Below, piece by piece: positions 17,164 through 27,410 of a stretch of 64,000 nucleotides of DNA (position 1 is the stretch's first letter; each line of letters begins with the position of its first letter). This DNA is from Haladaptatus sp. R4 (GTDB lineage Archaea; Halobacteriota; Halobacteria; Halobacteriales; Haladaptataceae). Both the position numbers and the translations under genes were made by a program. Location: positions 1 through 64,000 of the forward strand of contig NZ_LWHG01000006.1 in NCBI RefSeq assembly GCF_001625445.1, given 5' to 3'. The notes beneath the pieces were generated by a model. The model had not been told where the DNA came from, searched no databases, and saw nothing but the letters and a program-made list of their open reading frames with translations.

Positions 17164-17943
17164 TCAGCGGTCGAGACTCGGCGGCGCGACCGGTTCGAGG
17201 TCCAACGACGAGAAGTGATCGTCCAGAAACTCGCGTCGGTTCGGAAGTTCGTCCGGCCTGTGTGAATCGGAGCCGACGGTGAACGGAATATCGTACTCAC
17301 GGAGGACGGCGAAGAACCCCTCCGACGGGTGGACGATTCCCGCGTCGGTCAGCGCCCGACCGGCGTTGATCTCCGGGACGGTTCGGGAATTCGAAAACGC
17401 CTCCGCGAGCGTTCGGTAGTGGGATTCGGTGGCGCGGCCGCGGAGTTCCGGCGTTCGCTCTATCAGATCGGGGTGGGCGGCGATGTCGAACAGTTCGGAG
17501 CGAACGAGCGATGCGAGGTTTTCGAAGTAGTGGTCCACGAACGCGTCGAGTCCTTCGTCCGACATCCCGTCGAAGTTCGAGGACACCTGCACGTTCATCC
17601 CCTCTATGTCGTGGACGCTGCCGATGGTGTACTCGAAGTTCGCCCGCTCGAAGAAATCACGAATCTCGTCCTCGTCGCGCGGATCGTAATCCATCTCGAC
17701 GGCGTCGTAGATGGCCACGTCGCTGGTCTCGCGCAACCCCTCGATGGCCCGTCTCCGACGTTCGTAGGTGGCGTCCAAGTTGAAGCCCCGTATCGCACGG
17801 ATGTCGCGCGGGTACTCGCGGGACGAAACGGTACAGTGGTCGGCGAAGCCGATACCGTCGAGACCGGCGGCCTCGGCGGCCCGCACCATGCGAGTGAGGA
17901 ACTTCCCGTCGGAGTAGTTCGAGTGGGTGTGAAAATCGCGCAT
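17164..17943 (-). CDS. PHP-domain phosphoesterase (histidinol-phosphatase-like)
   Basis: From ATG 17943 the 259-residue protein begins MRDFHTHSNYSDG, giving the first PHP metal motif (HTHS) and the second in GFADHC. It continues with EMDYDP, the VHDIEG region, AHPDLIER and the final GSDSHRPDE motif, so all metal ligands are present. An upstream in-frame ATG at 17973 would add ten residues. Likely a metal-dependent phosphatase or phosphodiesterase; histidinol phosphatase is one member, but the substrate is not fixed by sequence. It is divergent from the histidine phosphatase gene at 18057. Confidence 0.87.
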   Translation of the reverse strand: MRDFHTHSNYSDGKFLTRMVRAAEAAGLDGIGFADHCTVSSREYPRDIRAIRGFNLDATYERRRRAIEGLRETSDVAIYDAVEMDYDPRDEDEIRDFFERANFEYTIGSVHDIEGMNVQVSSNFDGMSDEGLDAFVDHYFENLASLVRSELFDIAAHPDLIERTPELRGRATESHYRTLAEAFSNSRTVPEINAGRALTDAGIVHPSEGFFAVLREYDIPFTVGSDSHRPDELPNRREFLDDHFSSLDLEPVAPPSLDR

Positions 17944-18056
17944 GTGATAGGAACGGTGAACGAGGACGACCATAAAATTAGCTGCGAGATCCACGAAAAA
18001 TCGCACGGCGTGTCCGAAATCGGAAAGATTACTCGATGGACAAGAGAAGATGCCGC

Positions 18057-18644
18057 ATGACGACCATCCACTTCGTCCGCCACGCACACTCGCCGTGGGT
18101 TCCGAACCGAGAGGCGGAACGGCCGCTCTCGGAACGCGGTCACGAGCAAGCGGAGCGCGTCGCCGACAACCTTTCGGACGAACCCATAGATGTAGTCGTT
18201 TCGAGTCCGTTCGCCCGCGCCCGACAGACGGTCCGTCCGACCGCCGATCGGAACGGCGTCGAACTGGAAACGGACGACGGGTTCCGCGAGCGACAGTTGA
18301 CCGACGGTCCGGTGGAATCCATCGGGGAGACGTTCGAGAGCGCGACCGAGCGGGTCTGGTCGGACTGGTCGTTCGCGTGGCCGAGCGGCGAGTCGAATCG
18401 CGATGCGAAGCGACGGGGACTCGCGGCGGTCGAACGTCTCCGCGACCGTCGTTCCGGCGAGACCGTCGTCGTCGGCACGCACGGAAACCTCCTCACGTTG
18501 ATCCTGCACGAGTACGACGAGCGCTTCGACGTCGAGTTCTGGCAGGAGGAACTGACGATGCCCGACATCTACGAGGTGACGTTTCCGGCGGAAGACGAGG
18601 AAGTCGAGATAACGCGTCGATACGGGGACTCGACCGTGGGGTAA
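18057..18644 (+). CDS. Histidine phosphatase family protein
   Basis: The 195-residue protein has the phosphoglycerate mutase-like catalytic motif FVRHAHS at the N-terminus, the SSPFARARQT motif, and the second catalytic histidine in VVVGTHGNLL. ATG 18057 is chosen because the family motif starts four residues later. Members dephosphorylate small phosphoesters; the specific substrate is unknown. It is a single gene and is convergent to the small membrane protein at 18853. Confidence 0.9.
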   Translation: MTTIHFVRHAHSPWVPNREAERPLSERGHEQAERVADNLSDEPIDVVVSSPFARARQTVRPTADRNGVELETDDGFRERQLTDGPVESIGETFESATERVWSDWSFAWPSGESNRDAKRRGLAAVERLRDRRSGETVVVGTHGNLLTLILHEYDERFDVEFWQEELTMPDIYEVTFPAEDEEVEITRRYGDSTVG

Positions 18645-18732
18645 CGAGTGGGATAAAATCGGCACATCGACTGGAACGACCGATGAACGGCGCGGTCGCA
18701 TTGTCGTTCAAAAATTGCTCGAAAGTCGGCGG

Positions 18733-18780
18733 TTTTCGGTTGATCAACAGTTCTCGGTTGATCAACGGTTCTCGGTTAGT
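18733..18780. repeat. Tandem 18-bp repeat, 2.7 copies
   Basis: Unit TTCTCGGTTGATCAACGG occurs at 18733-18750 (with two changes), 18751-18768 and partly at 18769-18780. Each full unit contains the palindrome TTGATCAA. It lies between convergent genes, so a role in 3'-end formation or simple slippage is possible. Confidence 0.7.
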
Positions 18781-18852
18781 CGTTGGCGAGTCGCGTTCGT
18801 CGTCATTTCCTCCCCATCCACACGGCAGCGACGCCGAGGAACAGGAGCTCGA

Positions 18853-19201
18853 TTACTTTGGTGACGATTCCGGCCGTTCGAGGAGTCCTTCGGACTCGGT
18901 CATCGGCAGGCCGACGGTACCGTTCGCGATGTAGGCGACGATGGCAACGGCGGCGACGATGGCACCGAGCCACCAGCCCCAGTCACGGTCCTGGTAGATG
19001 CCGTACGCGGCGACTGCTGCTGCGGCGAAGTTGGCGACGAAGAGCACGCCGAGATAGGTGGTTTCCTCCAGGTGTTCGGGTGCCAAGGCGAGGTGAATCA
19101 CCCCGGTGAGGAGGATGAGGGCTGTGCCTGCAATCGCGAGTTGTCGTCTCGAACTGTTCGACCCGGCGGCGAGTGTCGGCGTTTTGTGTGGAAGTATCCA
19201 T
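18853..19201 (-). CDS. Small hypothetical membrane protein (one frameshift)
   Basis: The 3' frame encodes GTALILLTGVIHLALAPEHL and three further helices ending ESEGLLERPESSPK. A clean start, ATG 19201 preceded by AGAGGAAACT, is in another frame and reads MDTSTQ. Adding one A to the A4 run just after codon 6 joins MDTSTQ-KTPTLAAGSNSS to SRRQLAIAGTALILL, giving about 116 residues with four helices. The family resembles small haloarchaeal DoxX-like or cupredoxin-linked membrane proteins but is not recognised with certainty. Confidence 0.6.
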
Positions 19202-19330
19202 AGTTTCCTCTGTTGACGGGAAAACGTCGGACGGGCGCGTCCGACCCGCTGGTTTTCGATAGGAGGGGGTCGAAGAAAGCGGCTATGGTACAGCCATCGA
19301 ATCGATGAAAAAAGTAACAGCGAAAAACGA

Positions 19331-21992
19331 TTACTCGCCGAGACGGTCGCTCGGCGCGATTCGAGCGAGACGCATGGCGTTGCCGGTGATAGCCGTCGTC
19401 ATCCCCGCATCACCGACGAGGACGGCGGCCCAGATGGGAACGAGACCGAACGGAACCGCGATCGCGAGCGCGGCTTTCGCAGCGAAACTCGTCCAGACGT
19501 TCTGGCGGATGACGCCGTTCGCCTGGTGTGAGAGGTCGTACAGATACGGCAGTTTCGAAAGGTCGTCGCCCATCAGCGCGATGTCGGCGGTTTCCAGCGC
19601 GGTGTCGGTTCCGGCGGCACCCATGGCCACGCCGACCGTCGCGGTGGCGAGTGCGGGGGCATCGTTGATGCCGTCGCCGACCATCGCAACACCGCCGGAC
19701 GAGGTCCGGCGAGCCCACGACCGTTGCTCGTGGACCGAACCGGATTCTTCACCGAGTTCCTCGACGGCTTCGACCTTGTCCTCGGGCAGGAGTCCGGCGC
19801 GGAACTCGTCCACGCCGACCTGTTCGGCGATGGCCTTCGCGGTGCGTTCGTTGTCGCCCGTGAGCATGACGAGGTGGTCGAGACCGAGGTCACGCAGACG
19901 CTGAATCGCCGCCGTCGCTTCGGGACGAACCTCGTCGGCGACGGCGACGATGCCTTCGAGTTCGTCTTCGCGGCCGACGAGCACGACCGTCTTCCCCTCG
20001 TGCTGGAGCGAGGGGACCGTCTCTTCGAGCAGGTCGAGACAGTCGTTGCGTTCACAGAGGTCGCGAGTTTCGGCCACGGCGACGTCCCCGTCGGTTTCGT
20101 GGACATGGTTCAGGTCGAAGCCGAGGTTCTCGAACAGCGCGGGCTTTCCGGCGTAGTGGGTCGTCCCACTGAGGTCCGCCCGGACGCCCTTACCGGTGAG
20201 ACTCTCGAACTCCTCTATCTCGTGTTCGGCCACGTTCGTGCCGTTCGCTTCGGCCACGATTGCCTCGCCGATGGGGTGTTCGCTGCGCGCTTCGAGGCCG
20301 CGGGCACAGCGGAGGACGTCGTCCTCGGTGTTGCCGTTGAGGGGAATCACGTCGGTGACGGTCAACTCACCCTTCGTCAGCGTGCCCGTCTTGTCGAAGG
20401 CGACGGCCTCGACCTCACCCATCGCTTCGAGGTGATTGCCACCCTTGACGAGGACGCCGTTTTTCGCCGCACTGGTGATACCCGAGACGACCGTGACGGG
20501 CGTGCTGATGACGAACGCGCACGGACACGAGAGGACGACGAGCGTCAACCCGTAGACGAACCACTTCACCCACGGTTCGGAGAAGAACAACGGCGGGACG
20601 ACCGTGACGAGGATGGCGAATCCGAGTACGACGGGCGTGTAGTAGTCCGCGAAGCGCTCCACGAACTGCTCGCGCTCGGTCTTGTTGGCCTGTGCGTCCT
20701 CGACCATCGCCACGATGCGCGAGAGCGTGTTGTCGTCCGCTTCCGAGGTGACTTCGATTTCGAGGTAGCCACCCTCGTTGATGGTCCCGGCGAACACCTC
20801 GTCGCCCTCGGATTTGTCCACGGGCACGCTCTCGCCCGTGATCGGGGCCTGATTGACCGCGCTCTCGCCGGTCGTCACCGTTCCGTCCATCGGTACTTTT
20901 TCCCCGGGGCGACGACGACGATGTCGCCGACACGAACTTCGTCCACGGGGACGGTTTCTTCCACCCCATCTCGTTTGACCGTCGCCTCGTCGGGCGAGAG
21001 GTCCATCAGTTCTTGGAGCGAGTTTCTCGCCTTGTCCATCGAGTAGCGTTCGAGCAGTTCCGCGACGCTGAACAGGAACGCGAGCGTGGCGGCTTCCAAG
21101 TAGAGCGATTTTCCGAACCCGAGGCTGACCACGAGCGCGCCGAGGATGGCGACGCTCATCAGCAGGTCGATATCGAGGTTTCGGTTGCGAAGCGAGTAGT
21201 AACCGTTGGTGACGATGGCCTGTCCGCCGACGAGGACGGCCAGAAGGAACGAGACATCGGCAAGCGTGATGTCGGCAGTTCCGACCGCAGTAACACCAGC
21301 GCGACCATCGCGTTCTGTCCCGAAAGTGCGAACTCGAAGAGGAGTCCGAGCGCGACGAAGACGCCGCTGATCCACGTTTTGATGGCGCGCGAACTCCGCC
21401 AGACGCTTTCGGACGAGTGCGGCGACTCGCCGCGCTCGTCCTCGCTGGTTCCCGTGACTTCGTATCCCGCGTTCTCGATGGCCGCCGTCACGTCGCCGAC
21501 GGAGGCCGACGGATCGGTCGTGACGACGGCTTTTCCGGTGGTCGGCCGCGTGTCGTAGGAGCGGACGCCGGGTACCGAATCGAGGGCGTTCTCGACCTTG
21601 CCCGCACAGGACGCACAGTCCATATCGGGGACTGAAACTGTCACCCGTGAACCATCGTCTTCGACGGCGTACCCCGCCTTCTCGACCCGACCCGAAATCT
21701 CGTCCGCGCTCGTCGCCTCACCGTCGTACTCGACGGTGAGCGTCCCGGTCGTGACACCCGCGTCGATGGCGTCGATACCGACGATTTTTCGCACGCTGTT
21801 TTCGACCTTGCCCGCGCAGGATGCACAATCCATGTCCGGGACGGACAACCGCACGACGTCGCTCCCACCGCCGTTCCCACTCACCGAATCACCATCGGAA
21901 CTACCGTCTCCGCGGCCGTCGTCGGAGGTATCTCCCTCACAACAGCCACACGAACCGGAGTCGGGCGGCGTGTCCGAATCCGCGTCTTGCAT
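19331..21992 (-). CDS. Heavy-metal P1B-type ATPase with two HMA domains (two frameshifts)
   Basis: Joined, the protein is about 885 residues: a Cys/Gly-rich N-tail (CGCCEGD), two heavy-metal-associated domains each with PDMDCASCAGKVEN, six to eight membrane helices including the CPC motif (VLSCPCAFVIST), the phosphorylation site DKTGTLT, TGES, SEHPIGEA and GDGINDAPA. It exports a soft metal from the cytoplasm; the CPC motif with absent CopA-type helix residues favours Zn/Cd/Pb, but Cu cannot be excluded. Frameshifts lie near 21270-21290 (after GQNAMVAL) and at the G4/C4 run near 20905 (APGEK/VPMDGT). About 15 extra residues (EQRSWARRTSS region) precede GVAMVGDG and are unusual. Confidence 0.92.
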
Positions 21993-22102
21993 ACTAGAGC
22001 GTAGTCACCACGAGGTTATTAATCCAGCTGCTATGAAACCGGGCATTGTTAGAGAGAGATTATTAAAAAATCTGCCGTGAGTTATTATTCAGTGGAGGAC
22101 GG

Positions 22103-22837
22103 TTACGGGTGGATTTGACCCGTCGCCATGAGATACTGGAGTCCGAACAGCGTCGCGTCGTATGCGCCGTGGATGAGTATCGGGACGGCGAGGTTGTTCG
22201 TGTACTCGTACACGCTCCCGAGGATGAGCGCCAAGAAGAACACGGTCGCGAGGTAGACGAATTTTCCCGATCCCTGCAACGAGAAGAAGTGGATGGACGC
22301 AAAGAGCACGCTGGAGAGGATGACTGCTGGCACGGGGGAGAACGATTCGCGGAGAACCCCTTGGATGAGGCCACGGTAAAGGAGTTCCTCGCCCGGGCCG
22401 ATGAGGAGGAACGAGAGCGGAATCAACAGCAAGAACACCGCCGGATTACCGCTCGCGATATCGACGACGGAGTTCTCCGCGGAGTGAAGGCCGAGCGACT
22501 GGATCACGCTGGAGATGACGTTCAACGCGCCGAAGAGGAGGACGAATCCACCGATGGCAACACCGATATCCCGAAGCGACGGGACGTGGACGTGGATGAA
22601 GTCGAGACCGAGGTCGCGATAGTTCAGGTAGACGAGCGCGATACCGCCGAACGTCACCCCTTGAAGCATGACGGAACTGACCAACAGCAGGATTCCGGGA
22701 CTGTTTTGGACGTTGATTCCGAAAGCCATGAGAGCCAAAATCGCAATCAGGGCGACGATTTGACCGACGCCGTACGCCCCGAACGAGAGGAAAATCCCCA
22801 TGCCGAACGTTCGGAGCCGTGTTTCAGCAGTGCTCAT
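22103..22837 (-). CDS. CPBP family intramembrane glutamic endopeptidase
   Basis: The 244-residue protein has seven or eight predicted helices and the CPBP/Abi catalytic motif GEELLYRGLIQG near residue 150, followed by the second motif ASIHFFS and the third LIHGAYDA. These residues form the membrane-embedded glutamic protease site of the Rce1-type family. In archaea roles include signal or immunity processing; here no substrate is indicated, although a bacteriocin-immunity role is known for some bacterial relatives. It is divergent to the arylsulfotransferase-like gene. Confidence 0.88.
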   Translation of the reverse strand: MSTAETRLRTFGMGIFLSFGAYGVGQIVALIAILALMAFGINVQNSPGILLLVSSVMLQGVTFGGIALVYLNYRDLGLDFIHVHVPSLRDIGVAIGGFVLLFGALNVISSVIQSLGLHSAENSVVDIASGNPAVFLLLIPLSFLLIGPGEELLYRGLIQGVLRESFSPVPAVILSSVLFASIHFFSLQGSGKFVYLATVFFLALILGSVYEYTNNLAVPILIHGAYDATLFGLQYLMATGQIHP

Positions 22838-23069
22838 TATCGCCCACTACGGTCGTGTCCCTTCTTCGTCTTTCGGTTGCGGAACGACGGACGGAACGGA
22901 ACGGGGACCCCCGATTGCCAACGGGGGAACGGTCGGATTTCCTGACCGTCCACAGCGATATATAATGGCAGAAAATTTATCAATTTCGGAGTAATCCCTC
23001 ATTAAAATGATTCTTAGTTGACGAGATCGGTCAAAACGAGTATATTTTCGGAACCAATAGAGGGAGGTA

Positions 23070-24513
23070 ATGGTATCAAAGCGGATGTATCGGCTCTTCT
23101 TTGCCGGACTCGTGATACTTTCCGGGATCGCCGTCGTAAACGCGTACGCCTCCACCCCGGGAAGTTCGGCGGATTTCAGCGGAAAAACACAGTCCCAAAT
23201 CAGAGCCGAAACGGGCGCAATGGTCTCCCCCCGTGACAACATCACTGTCATCGCTACGGACTCCAATTCGTGGCTCGGGAAGGAAGGAAGCGGTCCTCGT
23301 GCACGGGCAGAACTCGTCGCGTTCAACCCGAACGGGTCAGTTCTGTACTACAACGACACCCACACGAGATACTGGGACGTCGACCCGGTGAAGGGAACGA
23401 AAGCGACGGTCGAGTACTCCTACGCGGACCACCTGAACGAATCGGAGTGTCCGACCAGTTGGAACCTCTCGAAGCGCAACGTCTCCCAGAAGACGTGGAA
23501 CACGTACATGAAGGTCCACGGGAAGGTCCCCGCGTGTACGCGAAACGGGATCGATCGCGTGAACCTGACGACCGGGAAGGTAACCCCCATCTGGTCGCAG
23601 ATCACGCCCGGGAAGGAAGCGACCCGGTATCACGACGTCGATCGTCTCGACAAGAACCACTTCGTCGTCGCCGACATCTTCCTCGACCGCGTGTTCATCG
23701 TGAACACGACGAACGGACAGGTCGGTTGGACGTGGAACGTTAGCGATGTCTACCAACCGAACGCAACCGGCGGGGAGTACCCCAAGGACTGGTCGCACAT
23801 CAACAACGTGCAAGCACTTGAGGACGGACGAATCGCCGTGAGCGTCCGGAATCACGACCAAGTCGTGTTCCTCAAGCCAGGGAAGGGCATGCTGAAGAAC
23901 GAGACGCTCGGCAAGGACGACGATCACAGCATCCTCTACGAGCAGCACAATCCCGACTACATCAACGAGTCGAACGGCGGCCCGGCGGAAGTCGTCGCCG
24001 ACTCCGAGAACAACCGCGTGATAGAGTACCAGCGCGAGAACGGGAGTTGGAACCAAACGTGGACGTGGCAGGATTCGAAGATGCAATGGCCCCGCGACGC
24101 CGACCGCCTGCCGAACGGCGCACGCTCATCACCGACTCGTCGGGAACCGCGTCTTCGAGGTGAACGAGAAGGGCAAGATCGTCTGGGACGTGCAGATCGC
24201 GTTCCCATACGAAGCCGAACGGCTCGGAACGGGTGACGAAAGCGCCGGTGGCCCGAGCGCGCAAAAAGCGGGACTCAAATCCAAATCGAACGGGTTCGTC
24301 AACGAGTTCTGGATCGGCGTCAAGGACAAACTGCCCGGCAAGTACCTCAACGCGCTGATGTACATCACGCCGGTCTGGATGGGCGTCCCCGAAGTCGTCG
24401 CCATCCTCATCGGCGTCCTGACCCTCCTGGTCTGGGGCGTGGTCGAACTGAAGTGGGCGGGCGTCTTCTCGACGGTCCGCCGACGAATCGAGTCGTTCAA
24501 CGAAACGCGATAA
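23070..24513 (+). CDS. Arylsulfotransferase-like beta-propeller membrane protein (two frameshifts)
   Basis: The N-terminus has a membrane anchor (RLFFAGLVILSGIAVVNAYA). The exported domain shows repeated beta-propeller blades with HDVDRLDKNHFVVAD, WSHINNVQALEDGRIAVSV and SILYEQHNPDYI, as in the ASST family; a C-terminal transmembrane helix (VVAILIGVLTLLVWGVVE) follows. Frame changes lie near 24118 and 24148; repairing single missing bases gives ...LPNGA-TLITDSSGNRVFEVNEKGK. Members transfer sulfate between phenols or act as uncharacterised outward-facing proteins; activity is not proven. ATG 23070 has an AGGGAGG motif nearby, and a TATATAATGG box lies about 100 bp upstream. Confidence 0.8.
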
Positions 24514-24542
24514 AATCGAATCCGTATTTTTTCGACCGTCGC

Positions 24543-25583
24543 TCAGGCTTCGAGTTCCGACGCCACGTCGCGGAGCGCCGCGAGGCGGTCCTCGGTCGCC
24601 GGGTGGGTCTGCACCGAAATCGGGAGCGAGTCGAGCGCGCCCGCTTCGTCCTCCTCGCCCTTCCCGAACCCGCCGGGCAGGAAACAGAGTTGTTTCACGC
24701 CATCGACGGCGCGTGCGTCCCGGTCGGGTGCCGCGGGCGTGTCGGCCAACGTCGTGAGCGCGGACGCCATCGACGCCGGACTGCCCGAGAGCGTCGCGCC
24801 CGCGCTGTCGGCGACGAACTCCCTGTCGTGTGAAAGCCGTCCCGCGAGCGAGATGACGGGCATCGCCAGCAGTCCCAGCGCGACCCCGCCGAACAGCAGG
24901 ACGAACGCGACGAGCAGGACGTACGTGACGGTGTATCGAACGCCGAAAATCGGCGCGTCGATGACGGCCGCACTCGGAACGTAGAGGAGGGCGACGGCGA
25001 CCATCCAAGCGGTTCGTCTGGCCGACTTCCCCAGACCGAGGTCGGCGAGCAGGGAGTAGTTGCCCGCCAGCGCCGGGAGGAAGGTCGCCAAGGTCATCAC
25101 CATCGCATCGCGGTTTTTGACGTGCGCGAGTTCGTGGGCGAGCACCGCGTCCAGTTCGTCCTCGTCGAGGGCGGAGAGCAGGCCGGTCGAAACGACGACC
25201 GTGGCGCGTCGCGGCGTTCCGACGGTGAAGGCGTTTGCGACCTCGGTTTCGGAAACGGCGACGGTCGGAACGGCGACGTCAGCGCCGGTCGCAAGCCGTC
25301 GAACGCGCGCGACGAGGTCCGGATGCGTCCCGTCGGTAACGACGGTCGCATCGACCTCCGAGAGGGCTTCGCGGCGGGTGTATCGCAGTTGCGCCCACAC
25401 CAACACCGCGGTCGCGGGGACGACGAACGCCAGCCATCCCGAACCGGCGGGAAGGCTCGATGCGATGGGGGCGAGCCACGGGCGGAGGAGGAACGCGACA
25501 CAGCCGACGAGCAGGAGGTCTGCGATCAGCACGCACGCGAGGGTGGTGAGTATTCGCCGAGTCAGGGCGGGGTCTCGTGACAT
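24543..25583 (-). CDS. M48 family membrane metalloprotease (HtpX-like)
   Basis: The 346-residue protein has two N-terminal helices, then the zinc motif HELAHVKNRD near residue 150, two further helices, and the third ligand region SHDREFVADSAGA. It ends with THPATEDRLAAL, the conserved tail of HtpX-like enzymes. Function: membrane protein quality control with the active site on the cytoplasmic side. It is convergent to the arylsulfotransferase-like gene and divergent from the DUF4129 operon. Full length, no frameshift. Confidence 0.92.
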   Translation of the reverse strand: MSRDPALTRRILTTLACVLIADLLLVGCVAFLLRPWLAPIASSLPAGSGWLAFVVPATAVLVWAQLRYTRREALSEVDATVVTDGTHPDLVARVRRLATGADVAVPTVAVSETEVANAFTVGTPRRATVVVSTGLLSALDEDELDAVLAHELAHVKNRDAMVMTLATFLPALAGNYSLLADLGLGKSARRTAWMVAVALLYVPSAAVIDAPIFGVRYTVTYVLLVAFVLLFGGVALGLLAMPVISLAGRLSHDREFVADSAGATLSGSPASMASALTTLADTPAAPDRDARAVDGVKQLCFLPGGFGKGEEDEAGALDSLPISVQTHPATEDRLAALRDVASELEA

Positions 25584-25684
25584 GTCGTACGTAACGTGTC
25601 GCGGTCATCACACATGAATGTTGGTTCAAGGATGTGTTCAGTTAGGAGAAGATATTTGCCGGATGAGAATGAACCCGAACAGCA

Positions 25685-26740
25685 GTGGAACGTAATCATC
25701 TCCGTGCCGCCCTCATCGCCCTCTGCGTCCTCGCAGTTATCTTCGGTGCGTCCCTGTTTCCGGCGACCGGGTTCGGGTCGTATCCCGCCGGTCCGGGAGG
25801 CGGAAGTCGCGCAGGTGACACAGGTGGAACCGGCCACGGCGGGCATTCGACCGTCGAAGCCGGAACCACTACCGGTCAGCAATCGGATGCGATGACGACA
25901 GCGGCCCAGAAGACGAGCAGCGACTCGGACGGCCAATCGACAACGACGACTACGACGACCACGACGGACGTCGGAGCGGGAGCCAGTCACCACCCTTCGA
26001 CCGGCGGAGGAGACCTGCTCAAAACGATCCTCGAAGGAATCGGCGTCGCCCTCCTTTGCCTCGTCGGGGTCCTCCTCGCCGGATTTCGTACCGGGACGGT
26101 TCGCGTCGGTGGCAGTGGCGCGATACCGCTCGTGATTCGCGGCGTCCCCATCGGCGAACTGTTCGGGAAGATTCCCGCCAGGACGATGGGTCTCGTCGTC
26201 GGGTTTTCCGCGTCGATTCCGCGATTTACCGACGACGCGTTCGGTCTGTTAGCCGAACTCGGCCGTGGTCTCTCGGCCGGGACCGTCGGTCTCGGGTCGG
26301 CAATCGCGGAAACGTTCTCGATCCTCGGACGGGGCTTCGGCGGGGCGTTGCTCTCCGTCGGGAGCGTCGGAAGCGGCCTCTTTTCGATACCGAAAGTCCT
26401 CTCACGGCCGAGTTTCGGCGGGTCCAACCGGAAATCGAAACGACGAACGACGAGCCACGAAACCGCCCCGCCGGAACCCGAGGAACGGGGACCGCCGAGT
26501 ATCGAGGAGGCGTGGGAATCGATGATCGAACGCCTCCCGGTCAGGCGTCGACGAACCACGACCCCCGCGGAGTACGCACGGGTGGCGATGAACCGCGGGT
26601 ACCCGGCAGATGCGGTTCGTCAGTTGACCGATGCGTTCCGTGAAGTCCGGTACGGGAGGTTCCCGGCGTCCGGGAAACGGACGAAATTGGCCCGCACCGC
26701 GATCGACAGGATCGAGCGGTTCAGGGAGGACGACGAATGA
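25685..26740 (+). CDS. DUF4129 domain protein
   Basis: The 351-residue protein starts with GTG 25685. It has a signal anchor (AALIALCVLAVIFGASLF), a Gly/Thr-rich low-complexity linker with a run of nine Thr near residue 85, a central helix (IGVALLCLVGVLLAG), and the C-terminal DUF4129 domain with TPAEYARVAMNRGYPADAV and YGRFPAS. DUF4129 proteins lie next to transglutaminase or DUF58/MoxR genes. It is the first gene of a four-gene operon; its stop overlaps the next start by four bases. Confidence 0.82.
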   Translation: MERNHLRAALIALCVLAVIFGASLFPATGFGSYPAGPGGGSRAGDTGGTGHGGHSTVEAGTTTGQQSDAMTTAAQKTSSDSDGQSTTTTTTTTTDVGAGASHHPSTGGGDLLKTILEGIGVALLCLVGVLLAGFRTGTVRVGGSGAIPLVIRGVPIGELFGKIPARTMGLVVGFSASIPRFTDDAFGLLAELGRGLSAGTVGLGSAIAETFSILGRGFGGALLSVGSVGSGLFSIPKVLSRPSFGGSNRKSKRRTTSHETAPPEPEERGPPSIEEAWESMIERLPVRRRRTTTPAEYARVAMNRGYPADAVRQLTDAFREVRYGRFPASGKRTKLARTAIDRIERFREDDE

Positions 26741-27410
26741 TGCGTTTCGTGGGACGTGTCACCGGACGCGTTGTCGGATACGTCGGACGACTGTTCCGAA
26801 CCGATCAAAGCCGCGAGCGAATTCTGTTCACGGTCGGTATCGTTTCGCTGGCCTGCGCGTTCCTCGTCGTCTTCGTCCCGCAGGTCGTGCCGGATGCCAC
26901 GGTCAGGCCGTTGGTCAGCTGGATCGCGAGACCGATGACGATTTTCCTCCTCGCTGGCGCGGGCGGCGTGCTCGCCATCTGGTCGCTGAAAGACGGCGTG
27001 GTGGACGAGCGGGAGGTCATCTGGCAACCGAGAACCGAACCCGAGAAAGCGCACTTCCACGAACAGCGGACGACCGGGTCCGACGTGGACGACGGGCTTC
27101 GACTGTCCGAAGACCTCGGGATAGAAGCCAGGGAGCGGCGCAGTCGCCGGGCGACTGCGCGGCGTCACGTTCGAAGGGCCGCGATCGAAACGCTCCATGC
27201 AGAGGGAGACACCAAACAGGAAGCGGCCGAGCGACTCGAAGCGGGGTCGTGGACGGACGACCCGCGTGCGGCGGCCTTCCTCGGCGCGTCGAACGCCTCC
27301 ATTCCGCTTCGTACGAGAATCAGCGACTGGGCGCGTGGCGAGACGTTCGACGCCGCGCCGAGCGGGCGGTTTCGGAACTCCGAACTCGTAACGGAGGGGA
27401 GTCACGATGA
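26737..27410 (+). CDS. DUF7269-like membrane protein (one frameshift)
   Basis: The protein has two helices (ILFTVGIVSLACAFLVVFV and PMTIFLLAGAGGVLAIW) followed by a charged cytoplasmic part with RRHVRRAAIETLHAEGD and DDPRAAAFLG. In the current frame it runs past the next gene start; inserting one C near 27351 restores ...TFD-RRAERAVSELRTRNGG and a TGA at 27408-27410 that overlaps the DUF58 ATG, the spacing expected in this operon. About 224 residues. It is a partner of DUF58 and DUF4129 proteins in haloarchaea; function unknown. Confidence 0.7.

Noticed and set aside
15989-17218. A 409-codon alternative frame over the AI-2E transporter gene
   Set aside because: Arg/His-rich off-frame shadow with no recognisable domain; the transporter frame has correct helices and family motifs.
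19724-21046. A 440-codon plus-strand frame opposite the P-type ATPase
   Set aside because: Antisense shadow; the minus strand has all P-type ATPase motifs.
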